Source: Oxalicibacterium faecigallinarum
GTDB taxonomy: Bacteria; Pseudomonadota; Gammaproteobacteria; Burkholderiales; Burkholderiaceae_D
Assembly (NCBI RefSeq): GCF_014635705.1
Contig: NZ_BMDI01000005.1
Location: 1-51,565 of the forward strand
DNA: 51,565 nt
Reading direction: 5' to 3'
Made by a program: the position numbers and the translations under genes. Positions 7,497-15,651 of this stretch are shown piece by piece. A model generated the notes under the pieces. That model was not told the origin of the DNA, made no database searches, and saw nothing but the letters and a program-made list of their open reading frames with translations. How positions within the stretch are numbered: the first letter of the stretch is position 1; each line of letters starts with the position of its first letter.

Positions 7497-7644
7497 GCGT
7501 TTCCCACAAGCTCCACAGGCCCTCGCGCTTTTCCGGTTTCCCACAAGAAGTCTCTTGTGGAAAACCGGGCGCGACCCTCTCCCTTTGGGATATTTGGGTA
7601 TCCCCGGTCGAGGGCACCGGGGCCTGTGGATTTGTGGAAAACGC
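7497..7644. repeat. Structured element B2 (covarying paralogue of B1)
   Basis: Same architecture 275 bp downstream. Outer stem 7497-7520 with 7621-7644 (CCACAGGC/GCCTGTGG); hairpin 1 CCGGTTTCCCACAAGA (7533-7548) with TCTTGTGGAAAACCGG (7553-7568); hairpin 2 CCCTC/GAGGG enclosing GGGATA/TATCCC (7587-7592, 7599-7604). Relative to B1, paired positions change together. It ends exactly at the stop codon of the minus-strand gene 7645-7965, so it may also act as that gene's 3' structure. Confidence 0.85.
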
Positions 7645-7965
7645 TCACTGGCTGGCCTCGGCCGTCGCTGCACCATCCGGCGCAGTTTGAACAGGCTTCG
7701 CCGGCTCTGCCGGCTTCGCTGCATCAACGATCAGAAGCGCCTTGATCTTTGGCATCGCTTCGCGCCAAAGATCAGATGGAACCGCATCAAGCCGTTCCGT
7801 CTTGATGAGTTCCATCACGGCCTTCTGGTTCCTCTCGCGCTCCTTGCGCTGCTGCTCCCGCTGTCGTTCCTCCAGCTTCCGCAGCTTTTCGCGCTGGGCT
7901 GCGATTTCTTCATCCAGCGTCTTGGCCTTGCGGCCTGACTTCGGATTCGTCGTTTCACTACTCAT
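7645..7965 (-). CDS. Probable mobilisation accessory protein (TraD/MobC-like, 106 aa)
   Basis: A small, highly charged protein. Residues about 15-60 form a strong coiled coil (LDEEIAAQREKLRKLEERQREQQRKERERNQ), then a short globular stretch (AVMELIKTERLDAVPSDLWREAMPKIKALL) resembles small accessory mobilisation proteins of the IncP/Agrobacterium TraD type. The tail is Ala/Pro-rich. It is divergent from the relaxosome operon across the probable oriT, which fits an accessory role. The assignment rests on general resemblance and position, not on a diagnostic motif. Confidence 0.5.
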   Translation of the reverse strand: MSSETTNPKSGRKAKTLDEEIAAQREKLRKLEERQREQQRKERERNQKAVMELIKTERLDAVPSDLWREAMPKIKALLIVDAAKPAEPAKPVQTAPDGAATAEASQ

Positions 7966-8277
7966 GGCTCTTACCTCGCAATGTGGGTTCTAGTGGAAAA
8001 CCTGCCTGATCTGGCGGGACGTGCTGCGTCCCTGATCGGCTGCATTTTACCAAATGCCCGGTTTTCTTCCACTAGGGCCTGGGAGAGAGAACGGCACCGT
8101 TCTTCCAGCTCGCAGGGCAAGCCCCGCGCCCCGGAAGAACGGTCACACACCACGCAACATAGTTGGCGGTGCTAAAAGCCGCGCTGTGGCGCGCCTTTTA
8201 GCGTGGCGACACCGAAAAGACAACGCGGCGACACCGAAAATGCTATAATGGTCTAAACCCTTATGGAGTAAAGGAAA
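7966..8277. other. Candidate oriT / divergent control region
   Basis: 312 bp between divergent mobilisation genes. It contains element C (7990-8075): outer stem CTAGTGGAAAACC with GGTTTTC(TT)CCACTAG, enclosing GGGACG/CGTCCC and GCATTT/AAATGC hairpins. Then come an 11-bp inverted repeat ACCGTTCTTCC/GGAAGAACGGT (8096-8106, 8133-8143), a 14-bp imperfect hairpin (8171-8184, 8189-8202) and a direct repeat GGCGACACCGAAAA (8205-8218, 8227-8240). Position next to relaxosome genes and density of repeats are typical of oriT. I could not recognise a known MOBF nic sequence, so the call is inferred. Confidence 0.55.
8205..8249 (+). promoter_or_regulatory. Promoter of the relaxosome operon with direct-repeat operators
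   Basis: A consensus -10 TATAAT at 8244-8249 is preceded by two copies of GGCGACACCGAAAA, 22 bp apart, which cover the weak -35 region. Spacing of two helical turns suits a ribbon-helix-helix protein, so the first gene of the operon may repress its own promoter (inference). Confidence 0.65.
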
Positions 8278-8655
8278 ATGCCGAGAGCGAAAGGAACAGG
8301 GAAAGGCCCCACCGAGCGGTTCAACATCCGGCTCGATGAGGACACGGCGGGGTTCTACCGAACCAAGGCCAACGAGCACGGAATCAGCATTTCCGAGTTT
8401 TTGCGCCAAACGCTGGTGCAGGGCGTGATCGCGGAAAACGTGCAAGACATCGAGCAGCGCCTGCGCCGCCTTCTCGATGAAATCCGCACTGGCGGGCAAG
8501 GTGGCGGCAAGGTCGAGATTCCCGACGAGTTACTGCTTTCGGTCTTCACCGCCGAGAACATGCTGGCCGCGATTGTTGAGGCCAAGGATGTGCAGCAGTT
8601 GTACGAAGCGCAGAACAAGGCGAAGGCCAAGCTCAAGCGACTGAAAGGAGGCTGA
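8278..8655 (+). CDS. Ribbon-helix-helix relaxosome protein (TrwA-like)
   Basis: 125 aa. The N-terminal segment TERFNIRLDEDTAGFYRTKANEHGISISEFLRQTLV is a ribbon-helix-helix fold (beta-strand FNIRLDE, then two helices), followed by a longer helical C-terminal region that may tetramerise. The order RHH gene, coupling protein, relaxase is that of trwA-trwB-trwC of R388. It therefore probably binds oriT, helps the relaxase nick and represses its own promoter. AAAGGA upstream supports the start, and one base separates its stop from the next ATG. Confidence 0.75.
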   Translation: MPRAKGTGKGPTERFNIRLDEDTAGFYRTKANEHGISISEFLRQTLVQGVIAENVQDIEQRLRRLLDEIRTGGQGGGKVEIPDELLLSVFTAENMLAAIVEAKDVQQLYEAQNKAKAKLKRLKGG

Positions 8656-8656
8656 A

Positions 8657-10654
8657 ATGGCAAAGCGTGAGGAAAAGGGGAGTGCGGGCAGCTTCTCCCG
8701 TGGGGCCGAGTTGTGGATGCACCAAGCCCGGCTGTTCGTGGTGGCGATCTGGACGGTCGTGCTGATTTCCATCCTGGCCGGCTTGGGCGTGACTACCGCC
8801 TACTTCTGGAATGCGACGACGGCAGACGAAAAGTACGCGCTGGAGCGGAACGTCCTGGCGCACACGCGGGATGCGCTCTACATGACGGCCGGAAAGATGG
8901 AACTGAACGTCAACGGCGAACTGCGCAAGATGGAAGTGTCGGAGGTAGCCTTGCTGACCGACGACATGGCCGAGGACGCTTGGCGAAAGCTGCGCAACGG
9001 TGGCATGTTCGGCTTGCTGACTTCCATCGGTGTGGTGTTTCTGATCTCTTTGTACTGGTGGGGCTACGGCCGCGAACGTATGCAGGACAATCAACTACGC
9101 GGGGCCAAGCTAGTGGAAGGAAAAGAGCTTGCGCGCCTGATCCGGCACCGCGACGAGGCAAGCCCTTATGAGATTGCTGGCGTACCCATGCGCGTGAAGT
9201 CGGAGACGCTGCATACGCTGTTTGCAGGTGCGCAGGGTACGGGTAAGTCACAGCAGTTTTTCGCACTCATGAAGCAGGTGCGGGCGCGTGGAAAGCGGAT
9301 GATCGTGTATGACCCGACCGGCGAGTTCACCCAAGCGTTCTACCGTGAAGGCAAAGACATCCTGATGAACCCGCTGGACTCCAGAAGCCCGAACTGGAAC
9401 ATCTGGAACGAAATCGCCAAGGACTACCACTTCGACAACATGGCGAACGGCCTGATTCCCGATCCGGCCGAGTCTGATCCATTTTGGGCACTTGCTGGCC
9501 GGATGGTGCTCAAGGACGTAATCGCAGTATTGGGACGCGAGGGCCGCCGCACGAACCGCGACCTCTACAACGCTATCGCCAAGAGCAACCTGGACGCCAT
9601 GCACGCATTGTTGCAGGGAACGGCAGGGGCAACCTATGTTGACCCAACGACCGAGCGCACGGGGATGTCGCTCAAGATGACGGTTCAGAACCAGCTCGAA
9701 GCCTTCCGGTTTTTGCCAGATGAGGGCGAATCGTTCTCCATACGCAAGTGGGTACATGAAGAAGGCGATTCATGGATGTTCATCACCGCACGGGAAGCGA
9801 TGCGCGAGGCATTGAAGCCTGTTTTGTCGTTGTGGATCGACACGGCAATCAAGGCCGTGCTCGACCTGGAGCCTATCCACCGAGAACGGCTTTGGTTTTG
9901 TATTGACGAGCTGCCGACGCTCCAGAAACTGGACATCCTGAAGCTGGCTCTGACGAATACCAGAAAGTACGGTTTGTGTATGGTGCTGGGCGTGCAGGAC
10001 TTCAGCCAGCTCTACGAAATCTACGGGCACGATCTGGCCAAGACGATCATTTCCGGGTGCCAAACGAAGCTGCTGCTGCGTGTGACGGATGGTGCTGCGG
10101 CGAAGCTGTTGGCCGAATTGATGGGGCAGGCCGAGGTGGATGAAAAGGATGAAACCTTGAGCTACGGCCTCAGTTCGCAACGTGACGGCGTGAGCGTTAT
10201 GGCGCGCCGACAGATGCGCGACCTTGTGCTGACATCGGAGATTTTGACGTTGCCCGACATGACCGGCTATCTGCTGGTTCCGGGTGACTATCCCATTGCC
10301 CGTGTCAAGTACGGCTACGTCCCGACCGAGAAACAGGCCAACGGATTCATCGAGCGCGACGGCTTTGCGATCAGCTTCAAGCCGACTACGGCGGCCGCCG
10401 CGCCGGCACCCGCACAGGCGACCGCAGAAGTTCATCAGCAGCCCGCGCCGGAGCAAGGCGACATGCTGGATGATGATGATATGGACGCGCCGGCTACGGT
10501 GGAGGTAATGCGCAACGAAAACGGCGATGTGATCGACAAGGCGACCGGCGAAATCATCAAGCCAGCCGAGAAGGTTTCGCGCGCGAAAGACGATACAGAT
10601 GCGAATTCAGCGAGCCAAGGCAAGAAGCCCAACCCGCTGGCGGATGCGCTATAG
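8657..10654 (+). CDS. traD: Type IV coupling protein (TraD/TrwB family)
   Basis: 665 aa. Two N-terminal membrane helices (about residues 20-48 and 112-135) anchor a cytoplasmic hexameric ATPase. Walker A is GAQGTGKS (about residues 193-200), and Walker B is LWFCIDELPTL near residue 415. A C-terminal ~100-residue acidic/Pro-rich tail probably contacts the relaxosome. Coupling proteins bring the relaxase-DNA complex to the T4SS channel. The gene starts one base after the RHH gene and carries dispersed palindrome site 3 near its 3' end. Confidence 0.95.
   Translation: MAKREEKGSAGSFSRGAELWMHQARLFVVAIWTVVLISILAGLGVTTAYFWNATTADEKYALERNVLAHTRDALYMTAGKMELNVNGELRKMEVSEVALLTDDMAEDAWRKLRNGGMFGLLTSIGVVFLISLYWWGYGRERMQDNQLRGAKLVEGKELARLIRHRDEASPYEIAGVPMRVKSETLHTLFAGAQGTGKSQQFFALMKQVRARGKRMIVYDPTGEFTQAFYREGKDILMNPLDSRSPNWNIWNEIAKDYHFDNMANGLIPDPAESDPFWALAGRMVLKDVIAVLGREGRRTNRDLYNAIAKSNLDAMHALLQGTAGATYVDPTTERTGMSLKMTVQNQLEAFRFLPDEGESFSIRKWVHEEGDSWMFITAREAMREALKPVLSLWIDTAIKAVLDLEPIHRERLWFCIDELPTLQKLDILKLALTNTRKYGLCMVLGVQDFSQLYEIYGHDLAKTIISGCQTKLLLRVTDGAAAKLLAELMGQAEVDEKDETLSYGLSSQRDGVSVMARRQMRDLVLTSEILTLPDMTGYLLVPGDYPIARVKYGYVPTEKQANGFIERDGFAISFKPTTAAAAPAPAQATAEVHQQPAPEQGDMLDDDDMDAPATVEVMRNENGDVIDKATGEIIKPAEKVSRAKDDTDANSASQGKKPNPLADAL
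10574..10589. repeat. Dispersed palindrome site 3 (one mismatch)
   Basis: GTTTCGCGCGCGAAAG, with one outer base differing from consensus. It is inside the 3' end of traD. Confidence 0.85.
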
Positions 10655-10665
10655 GAGGATACCCA

Positions 10666-11121
10666 ATGAAGACTCAGAGACGGGCATTTCTACATTCCGT
10701 CGCGGCCGCCTGCTTGGCGGCTTTTTGCGTTTCCGTGCAGGCTGAACCGGACTTGCTGCAACCTGATGAAGCCTTCCGTGTGTTGGCTCGCCGGGTGGAT
10801 GCGCGGGTGGTGGAGCTGGAGTACATCATCGCGCCGGGCTATCACCTGTACCGCGACCGTTTCAGCTTCAAAACGGACAACCCGGCCGTTACGGTGGCAG
10901 GCGTTGAGCTGCCGCCACCGCTTGAAAAGTTCGACAAGGCGATGGGCCAGAACATGCGCTACTACACCGAGCGGGTGGCCGTGCGCGTGCGCTTGGCTGG
11001 GGCCAATCAGACCGTCAAGCTGGTGGCCACGGCGCAGGGCTGTGCGGCCATTGTGGGGGTGTGTTATGCACCGATCACCAAGGCTTTCAGCGTGCCGGCA
11101 ATGGGAGGAAAACAGGGATGA
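10666..11121 (+). CDS. Stand-alone DsbD N-terminal (alpha) domain-like protein
   Basis: 151 aa with a signal peptide (residues 1-26, cleaved after VQA). The mature part matches the periplasmic alpha domain of DsbD: PDEAF near the N-terminus, GYHLYRDRFSF, and a QGCAAIVGVCYAP redox motif. In DsbD this domain passes electrons to DsbC. The transmembrane and thioredoxin (gamma) domains are absent, so it would need a partner or act as a carrier. The cysteines are six residues apart, against five in E. coli DsbD as I recall it. It is placed between coupling protein and relaxase and overlaps the relaxase start by four bases (ATGA). Confidence 0.8.
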   Translation: MKTQRRAFLHSVAAACLAAFCVSVQAEPDLLQPDEAFRVLARRVDARVVELEYIIAPGYHLYRDRFSFKTDNPAVTVAGVELPPPLEKFDKAMGQNMRYYTERVAVRVRLAGANQTVKLVATAQGCAAIVGVCYAPITKAFSVPAMGGKQG

Positions 11122-14003
11122 TTAGCATGAACAACGTAGGCAGCGCCGGGCAGGCACTGCACTACTTTTCCGCTGATAACTACTACACCCAGGACGAGGG
11201 ATTGGAGCATTCCGAGTGGTTCGGCAAGGGGGCCGAGCACCTTGGGCTTTCAGGCAAGATCGACCGTCAAGCCTTCTTCGAGGTGTTGAACGGGAAGGTG
11301 GAAGGCCAGGAACTGGGCAAGTGGGTCAAGAACGAGGAAACCGGCGAGAAGGAACGCGAGCACCGGCCGGGCACCGACATGACGTTTTCCGCGCCCAAGA
11401 GCGTTTCGCTCATGGCCGAGGTGTACGGCAAGCGGGATGTGCGGGAAGCGCATGAGGCAGCAGTCAAAAAGGCACTCAGCCACATAGAAACAGAGCTGGC
11501 CAGGACGCGCCAAACCGTGGACGGGAAGACCGAGGCGGTGCAGACCGGCAACGTGACCGTGGCCATGTTCCGACACAACACAAGCCGCGACCTCGACCCG
11601 CAGACGCATACGCACGCCGTCATCATGAACGCCACCAAGCGGGAGGATGGGCAGTGGCGCTCCCTGACCAATGAGGAAATCTACAACGCGCAGCGCGTCA
11701 TCGGGGCCATCTACACGTCCGAGCTGGCCGACCGGCTCCAGGCGCTGGGCTACGACATTCGCCGCACCGACGAGAAGGGCAACTTCGAGATTGCCGGCAT
11801 CACCCGCGAACAGATCGAGCACTTCAGCCAGCGCCGGGCCGAAATCGAGGCGGCGCTGAAAGCCAAGGGCGTGGACATCGACGACGCCAGCGCGCAGCAG
11901 AAGGAGGACGCCACGCTGAAGACCAGGGCGCGCAAAGTGGACGTGGATCACGAAGCCCTGATCGGGAGCTGGAAGGAGCGGGCCAAAGAAATCGGGATCG
12001 ACTTCGACGCCATCCAGGCGAAGGCCGACGCGCAGCGCGCGCAGGGCGGCGTGATCCGGGCCGACAAGCTCACCGGCCGGGAAGCGATGTCCTTTGCGGC
12101 TGCGCACCTGATCGAGCGCGAGGCCGTGGTATCAAAGAACGACCTCATGGCGGCGGCCATCGAGCACGGGGCAGGGCGCGTTTCAGCATCGGAAGTGAAG
12201 CGCGCCTTCGACAAGCTGGAGAAGGACGGCGATCTGGTGGCCTTGCCTGACGGCAACTACACGACCAAGAAGATGCTGGGCAGCGAAATGTGGGCGCTCG
12301 ACCAAGTGCGCGCACAGAAGGGCCAGACGCCGAAGATGATGGAGCCGGAAGCGGTGGCAGCGCGGATCGCGCAGGCCGAGGGCAGGCAGGGCTTCAAATA
12401 CAGTGAAGGCCAGAAAGAGGCCATCAGCAAGGTACTGACCACTGAAGATCGTTACGTGGCGGTGCAGGGCCTTGCCGGGACGGGTAAAACCACCATGCTC
12501 AAAGGCGTGCGCGAAATGGCGCAGGAGCAGGGCTACACGGTGCGCGGTATGGCTCCGACCGGCGCGGCCAGCAAGGTGCTGGCCAGGGAGACAGGTATTG
12601 CTACCGATACCGTCTCGATGTTCCAGATCAAGGAGCGGCAGCTACAGAAGGACATCGAGTTTGCCAAGCAGTACGCACCCGACTTCCAGCGCAAGGCGGA
12701 AGTCTGGATCGTGGATGAATCGTCCTTCCTGTCGCAGCGTCAGAAGGCCCAGCTCGACCACATGGCCGAAAAGGCCGGGGCCAAGGTGGTGTACCTGGGC
12801 GACACGCTCCAGTTGCAGGGCGTGGAGGCCGGCAAGCCCTTCGAGCTGGCCCAGCGGGACGGCATGGAAACCGCCTACATGACCGAAATCAACCGCCAGA
12901 AGACCGCCGACCTGAAGCAAGCCGTGGACATCATCACCGGCCGCGACAACCTTGGGGAAGGTCAGCGGCTCACCCAAGTGGAGCTGGCCAACAACGCACG
13001 GGCCTTCGAGTACATGGACAAGGCGGGAATGATCCGGGAAATCCCCGAGAAGTCCGAGGACGACAAGGGCCGCCTGGTGGCGGCCGTGGTGCAGGACATC
13101 TTGAAGCTCGACAAGGCCGAGCGGGAGCGCACCATCGTCATTACCGCCTATAACGAAGACAGGCGGGCCATCAATGCCGGCGTGCGCGAGGGACTGAAGG
13201 AACAGGGAGAGCTGTCGCGCTCCGAGGACACGCGGGAAATCTACACCTCGAAGGGCTGGACGCGCGCCATGCAGAAGGAGGCGCAATACTACAAGGCTGG
13301 CGACGTGGTGCGCTTCGGGCGGGACTACCAGCAGATCGACGCCAAGAAGGGTGAATACATGCGCGTTTCGGCCGTGGATGCACCCAACGGCACCGTGGTG
13401 CTCCAGAAGGAAGACGGCTCTGTGATCGCGTGGCAGCCGAAGAAGCACAACAAGATCGAGGTGTACGACCGCGACACCCGCGAGCTGGCCAAGGGCGACC
13501 TGATCCGTATCACCCGCAACGAAGGCGAGTTCAAAAACGGCGAGGTGGCGCGCGTCACGGCCGTGGCTGGGGACAAAGTGACGCTGGAGCTGAAGCAGGG
13601 TAAAGACGTGTCACTGCACCAAGTGGATCTGTCGCGCAACAAGCATTGGGATCATGCCTACGCGCAGACGGTTCACGCCTCGCAGGGTGCGACTCAGCAC
13701 CGGGCCATCTTCCACATCCGCGCGCCTCAGACCGAGAGCGAGAAGAAGCAGGAGCGGGCGCTGGAGAACATGGCCAAGGTCTTCGGTGATCGGAGCTTCT
13801 ATGTCGGGGCCACGCGCGCCTCGCATGAGCTGCGCATCTATACCAACGACAAGGCGGTGGCGGCCAAGGCGGTGGCGGCCAAGCAGGACAAGACCAGCGC
13901 CGTGGAAACGCTCCGGCAGCACGAACGGGCCACGGCAATCACCGCCGACAACGTGGGGGAACGCCCGGTGTCGCCGCAGCGAAACGGTGACGTGCAAAGG
14001 TAA
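11118..14003 (+). CDS. traI: MOBF relaxase-helicase (TraI/TrwC family)
   Basis: 961 aa from ATG 11118 (GGGAGGAAA upstream, overlapping the previous stop). The N-terminal relaxase domain has tyrosines in YFSADNYYTQD, as in TrwC-type enzymes, and the metal-binding three-His motif within HNTSRDLDPQTHTHAVIMN. A RecD-like 5'-3' helicase follows, with Walker A GLAGTGKTT (about residues 454-462), Walker B WIVDESSF, and late motifs in VHASQGATQ and FYVGATRA. It nicks oriT, becomes covalently attached to the DNA and unwinds the transferred strand. Length matches TrwC rather than the longer F TraI. Confidence 0.96.
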   Translation: MISMNNVGSAGQALHYFSADNYYTQDEGLEHSEWFGKGAEHLGLSGKIDRQAFFEVLNGKVEGQELGKWVKNEETGEKEREHRPGTDMTFSAPKSVSLMAEVYGKRDVREAHEAAVKKALSHIETELARTRQTVDGKTEAVQTGNVTVAMFRHNTSRDLDPQTHTHAVIMNATKREDGQWRSLTNEEIYNAQRVIGAIYTSELADRLQALGYDIRRTDEKGNFEIAGITREQIEHFSQRRAEIEAALKAKGVDIDDASAQQKEDATLKTRARKVDVDHEALIGSWKERAKEIGIDFDAIQAKADAQRAQGGVIRADKLTGREAMSFAAAHLIEREAVVSKNDLMAAAIEHGAGRVSASEVKRAFDKLEKDGDLVALPDGNYTTKKMLGSEMWALDQVRAQKGQTPKMMEPEAVAARIAQAEGRQGFKYSEGQKEAISKVLTTEDRYVAVQGLAGTGKTTMLKGVREMAQEQGYTVRGMAPTGAASKVLARETGIATDTVSMFQIKERQLQKDIEFAKQYAPDFQRKAEVWIVDESSFLSQRQKAQLDHMAEKAGAKVVYLGDTLQLQGVEAGKPFELAQRDGMETAYMTEINRQKTADLKQAVDIITGRDNLGEGQRLTQVELANNARAFEYMDKAGMIREIPEKSEDDKGRLVAAVVQDILKLDKAERERTIVITAYNEDRRAINAGVREGLKEQGELSRSEDTREIYTSKGWTRAMQKEAQYYKAGDVVRFGRDYQQIDAKKGEYMRVSAVDAPNGTVVLQKEDGSVIAWQPKKHNKIEVYDRDTRELAKGDLIRITRNEGEFKNGEVARVTAVAGDKVTLELKQGKDVSLHQVDLSRNKHWDHAYAQTVHASQGATQHRAIFHIRAPQTESEKKQERALENMAKVFGDRSFYVGATRASHELRIYTNDKAVAAKAVAAKQDKTSAVETLRQHERATAITADNVGERPVSPQRNGDVQR

Positions 14004-14044
14004 TCCCGATAAAATGTCAACTTGCGCGCGCTGGTCTTGACCGA

Positions 14045-14060
14045 CTTTCGCGCGCGAAAG
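14045..14060. repeat. Dispersed palindrome site 4 (CTTTCGCGCGCGAAAG)
   Basis: Exact copy, 18 bp with flanks A/T, in the gap between traI and the next gene. Confidence 0.95.
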
Positions 14061-14144
14061 TTGGCGGCTGGTTCCGCTTTTCGCCAGTAGGCAAGTCGGC
14101 TTAGACTTGTGTGATGAACCTTTGACTATGCAAAAGAACAAGCC

Positions 14145-14357
14145 ATGACCGACCCAAAGGACGCCGAGATGTCGGCCGATGGGCAGGGAACGAAACGCCG
14201 TAGAACTCGCAATTATGGCGACCGCCGAACGGTATCCCTGCGGATGGACCCCGAGCTGCACGAGCGCATGATGGACTTGTGCGACGATCTGAAAATCCCC
14301 GCCAACACTTATATTTCGGGACTCATCGAAAGCGACTTGAAGAAACGGAAAAAGTGA
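14145..14357 (+). CDS. Small ribbon-helix-helix-like protein (70 aa)
   Basis: A basic N-terminus (KRRRTRNYGD), then RRTVSLRMDPELHERMMDLCDDLKIPANTYISGLIESDL: a strand VSLRMD followed by two helices, the layout of ribbon-helix-helix repressors. It lies between the relaxase and the sensory genes, 90 bases before the next start, and could regulate either. The promoter may lie in 14062-14140 (TAGACT at 14102 as a possible -10). Confidence 0.6.
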   Translation: MTDPKDAEMSADGQGTKRRRTRNYGDRRTVSLRMDPELHERMMDLCDDLKIPANTYISGLIESDLKKRKK

Positions 14358-14447
14358 CCGCGCCATAGTCGCCTCGCCCTGTTTGCCGGGGTGCCGGGAA
14401 CCCGAATATCATGTGAGGTTCTTCGGTGGATTCAGGGAGAGGTGCGC

Positions 14448-15302
14448 GTGTCTATTATTTCAACGATCAACTGGAAACGCTTGGCTTCGGTTTTTGTGCC
14501 GGGCGTACTGATCGCAGCCATCAGCATTTATGTGCTGGGCTTTCGTGCCCCGCCTTCCCCTGATCTTAGGGTTCTGCCCGGTAAAGCACTGGCCGCCTAC
14601 GACGAGTTCTACCCGATCCGCGCCGATGACACCGGGGCGCTGTACCTGGATCGGGAATTGTTCGTGAAGGCGGTCAACTACCTCTCTCAGCATCCCTCGC
14701 CGCGCGCCGTCGCGGATTTGATCTACCTGGGCAACTCCAACAACGTCACCCTGTTGCTGGACGGGCCGACCAAGGCCAAGTACCTCATGCTGACCCAGCA
14801 GCCCGACTATGCGGCGCTGTCAGAGGTGGATCGGGAGAAGGATCGCATCTTCCAGTCCTATGCGGACATCGTGAACGGCATTGGCCAGACCTTCGCGGGC
14901 ACGCCGGTAGAAATCGTCTTGCACGACACGCGCAACCCACTGCGCTCGATTGTGGCCGTGCAGAACCCCATTTCAGGCCGCAGGCTGGGTGACACGAATA
15001 CCAACTTCGGTATCCAGCTCATCAAGAACTACAGCTATGGCGAAGGGCAGGGCCAAGGGCGTGGCGCTTCGTTCGTGAGCTACGACATCAGCCTGAAAGA
15101 CGGTCGGGCAGTGAAGTCAACCACGATCCCGATCTTTCATGACGTGTACGGCTTGATCGGGTTTATTTGCATCAATATCGACATATCCAAAATGGACAAG
15201 AAGCACCCGGAATATGTCGATCATTTTGTAGATGCGTTCAAGGCGACCATCGCCAATGACGCTATCAGTGAAATGATCCAGAACAGCAAACGCAAGAACT
15301 GA
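14448..15302 (+). CDS. Membrane protein with YheO-like PAS sensor domain
   Basis: 284 aa from GTG 14448, preceded by AGGGAGAGG. One N-terminal transmembrane helix (about residues 14-31) is followed by a ~90-residue region of unknown fold. The C-terminal part resembles the YheO-like PAS domain (PF08348 type): VEIVLHDTRNPLRSIVAV, then GRRLGDTNTNFG, then YDISLKDGRAVKSTTIPIF and IGFICINIDIS. In that family the domain is usually cytoplasmic and joined to a DNA-binding region; here it is membrane-anchored and has no DNA-binding domain. Topology is uncertain. It is probably the signal-input part of the adjacent two-component system. Confidence 0.72.
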   Translation: MSIISTINWKRLASVFVPGVLIAAISIYVLGFRAPPSPDLRVLPGKALAAYDEFYPIRADDTGALYLDRELFVKAVNYLSQHPSPRAVADLIYLGNSNNVTLLLDGPTKAKYLMLTQQPDYAALSEVDREKDRIFQSYADIVNGIGQTFAGTPVEIVLHDTRNPLRSIVAVQNPISGRRLGDTNTNFGIQLIKNYSYGEGQGQGRGASFVSYDISLKDGRAVKSTTIPIFHDVYGLIGFICINIDISKMDKKHPEYVDHFVDAFKATIANDAISEMIQNSKRKN

Positions 15303-15334
15303 TTTTTTCAACCCTCTCTATAAAGGAAATGACT

Positions 15335-15610
15335 ATGGACGCTGGAGCCATTCAAGAGCACTTGGAACTGCTGCAATTCGATCTGGCGCGGCCGCTGCTG
15401 GTAATGAAGGCCCCAAAGGGGATTCTCGGTTGCGGGTATATCAATGTCGAAACCTGCAACAAAACCGGCGAGGTTTGCGCAATCGTGACCGGGGTGAATA
15501 CCTTTGACGACATGCGCAAGGCCAAGGTGGTGGCCACCTCGAACAAAGCGGTTGAGCTGGGTATCCAGGTGGGCGAGTCTGGCCAAGACGCACTGAACAA
15601 GATGCGGTGA
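15335..15610 (+). CDS. DUF1805 (YunC-like) protein
   Basis: 91 aa from ATG 15335, with AAGGA seven bases upstream; an ATG at 15329 is possible but too close to that site. The stretch ILGCGYINVETCNKTGEVCAIVTGVNTFDDMRKAKVV is close to the DUF1805/YunC family, whose function is unknown. The family is mostly known from chromosomes, so its presence between a PAS protein and a histidine kinase on a conjugative element is unusual. It might bind a ligand or modulate the kinase (inference). Confidence 0.75.
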   Translation: MDAGAIQEHLELLQFDLARPLLVMKAPKGILGCGYINVETCNKTGEVCAIVTGVNTFDDMRKAKVVATSNKAVELGIQVGESGQDALNKMR

Positions 15611-15651
15611 TTTAGACCGTGCCGCCTGGAGAGTGGAGCGAGGGCATCCAA

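Noticed and set aside
7222-7644. CRISPR array or iterons
   Set aside because: Only two units of ~148 bp with internal symmetry; there are no short regular spacers, no cas operon and no Rep gene beside it.
7204-7745. Overlapping open frames through elements B1 and B2
   Set aside because: Several frames are open at once on both strands only because of GC content. Similar peptides arise from the duplicated elements, and compensatory changes argue for structure, not protein.
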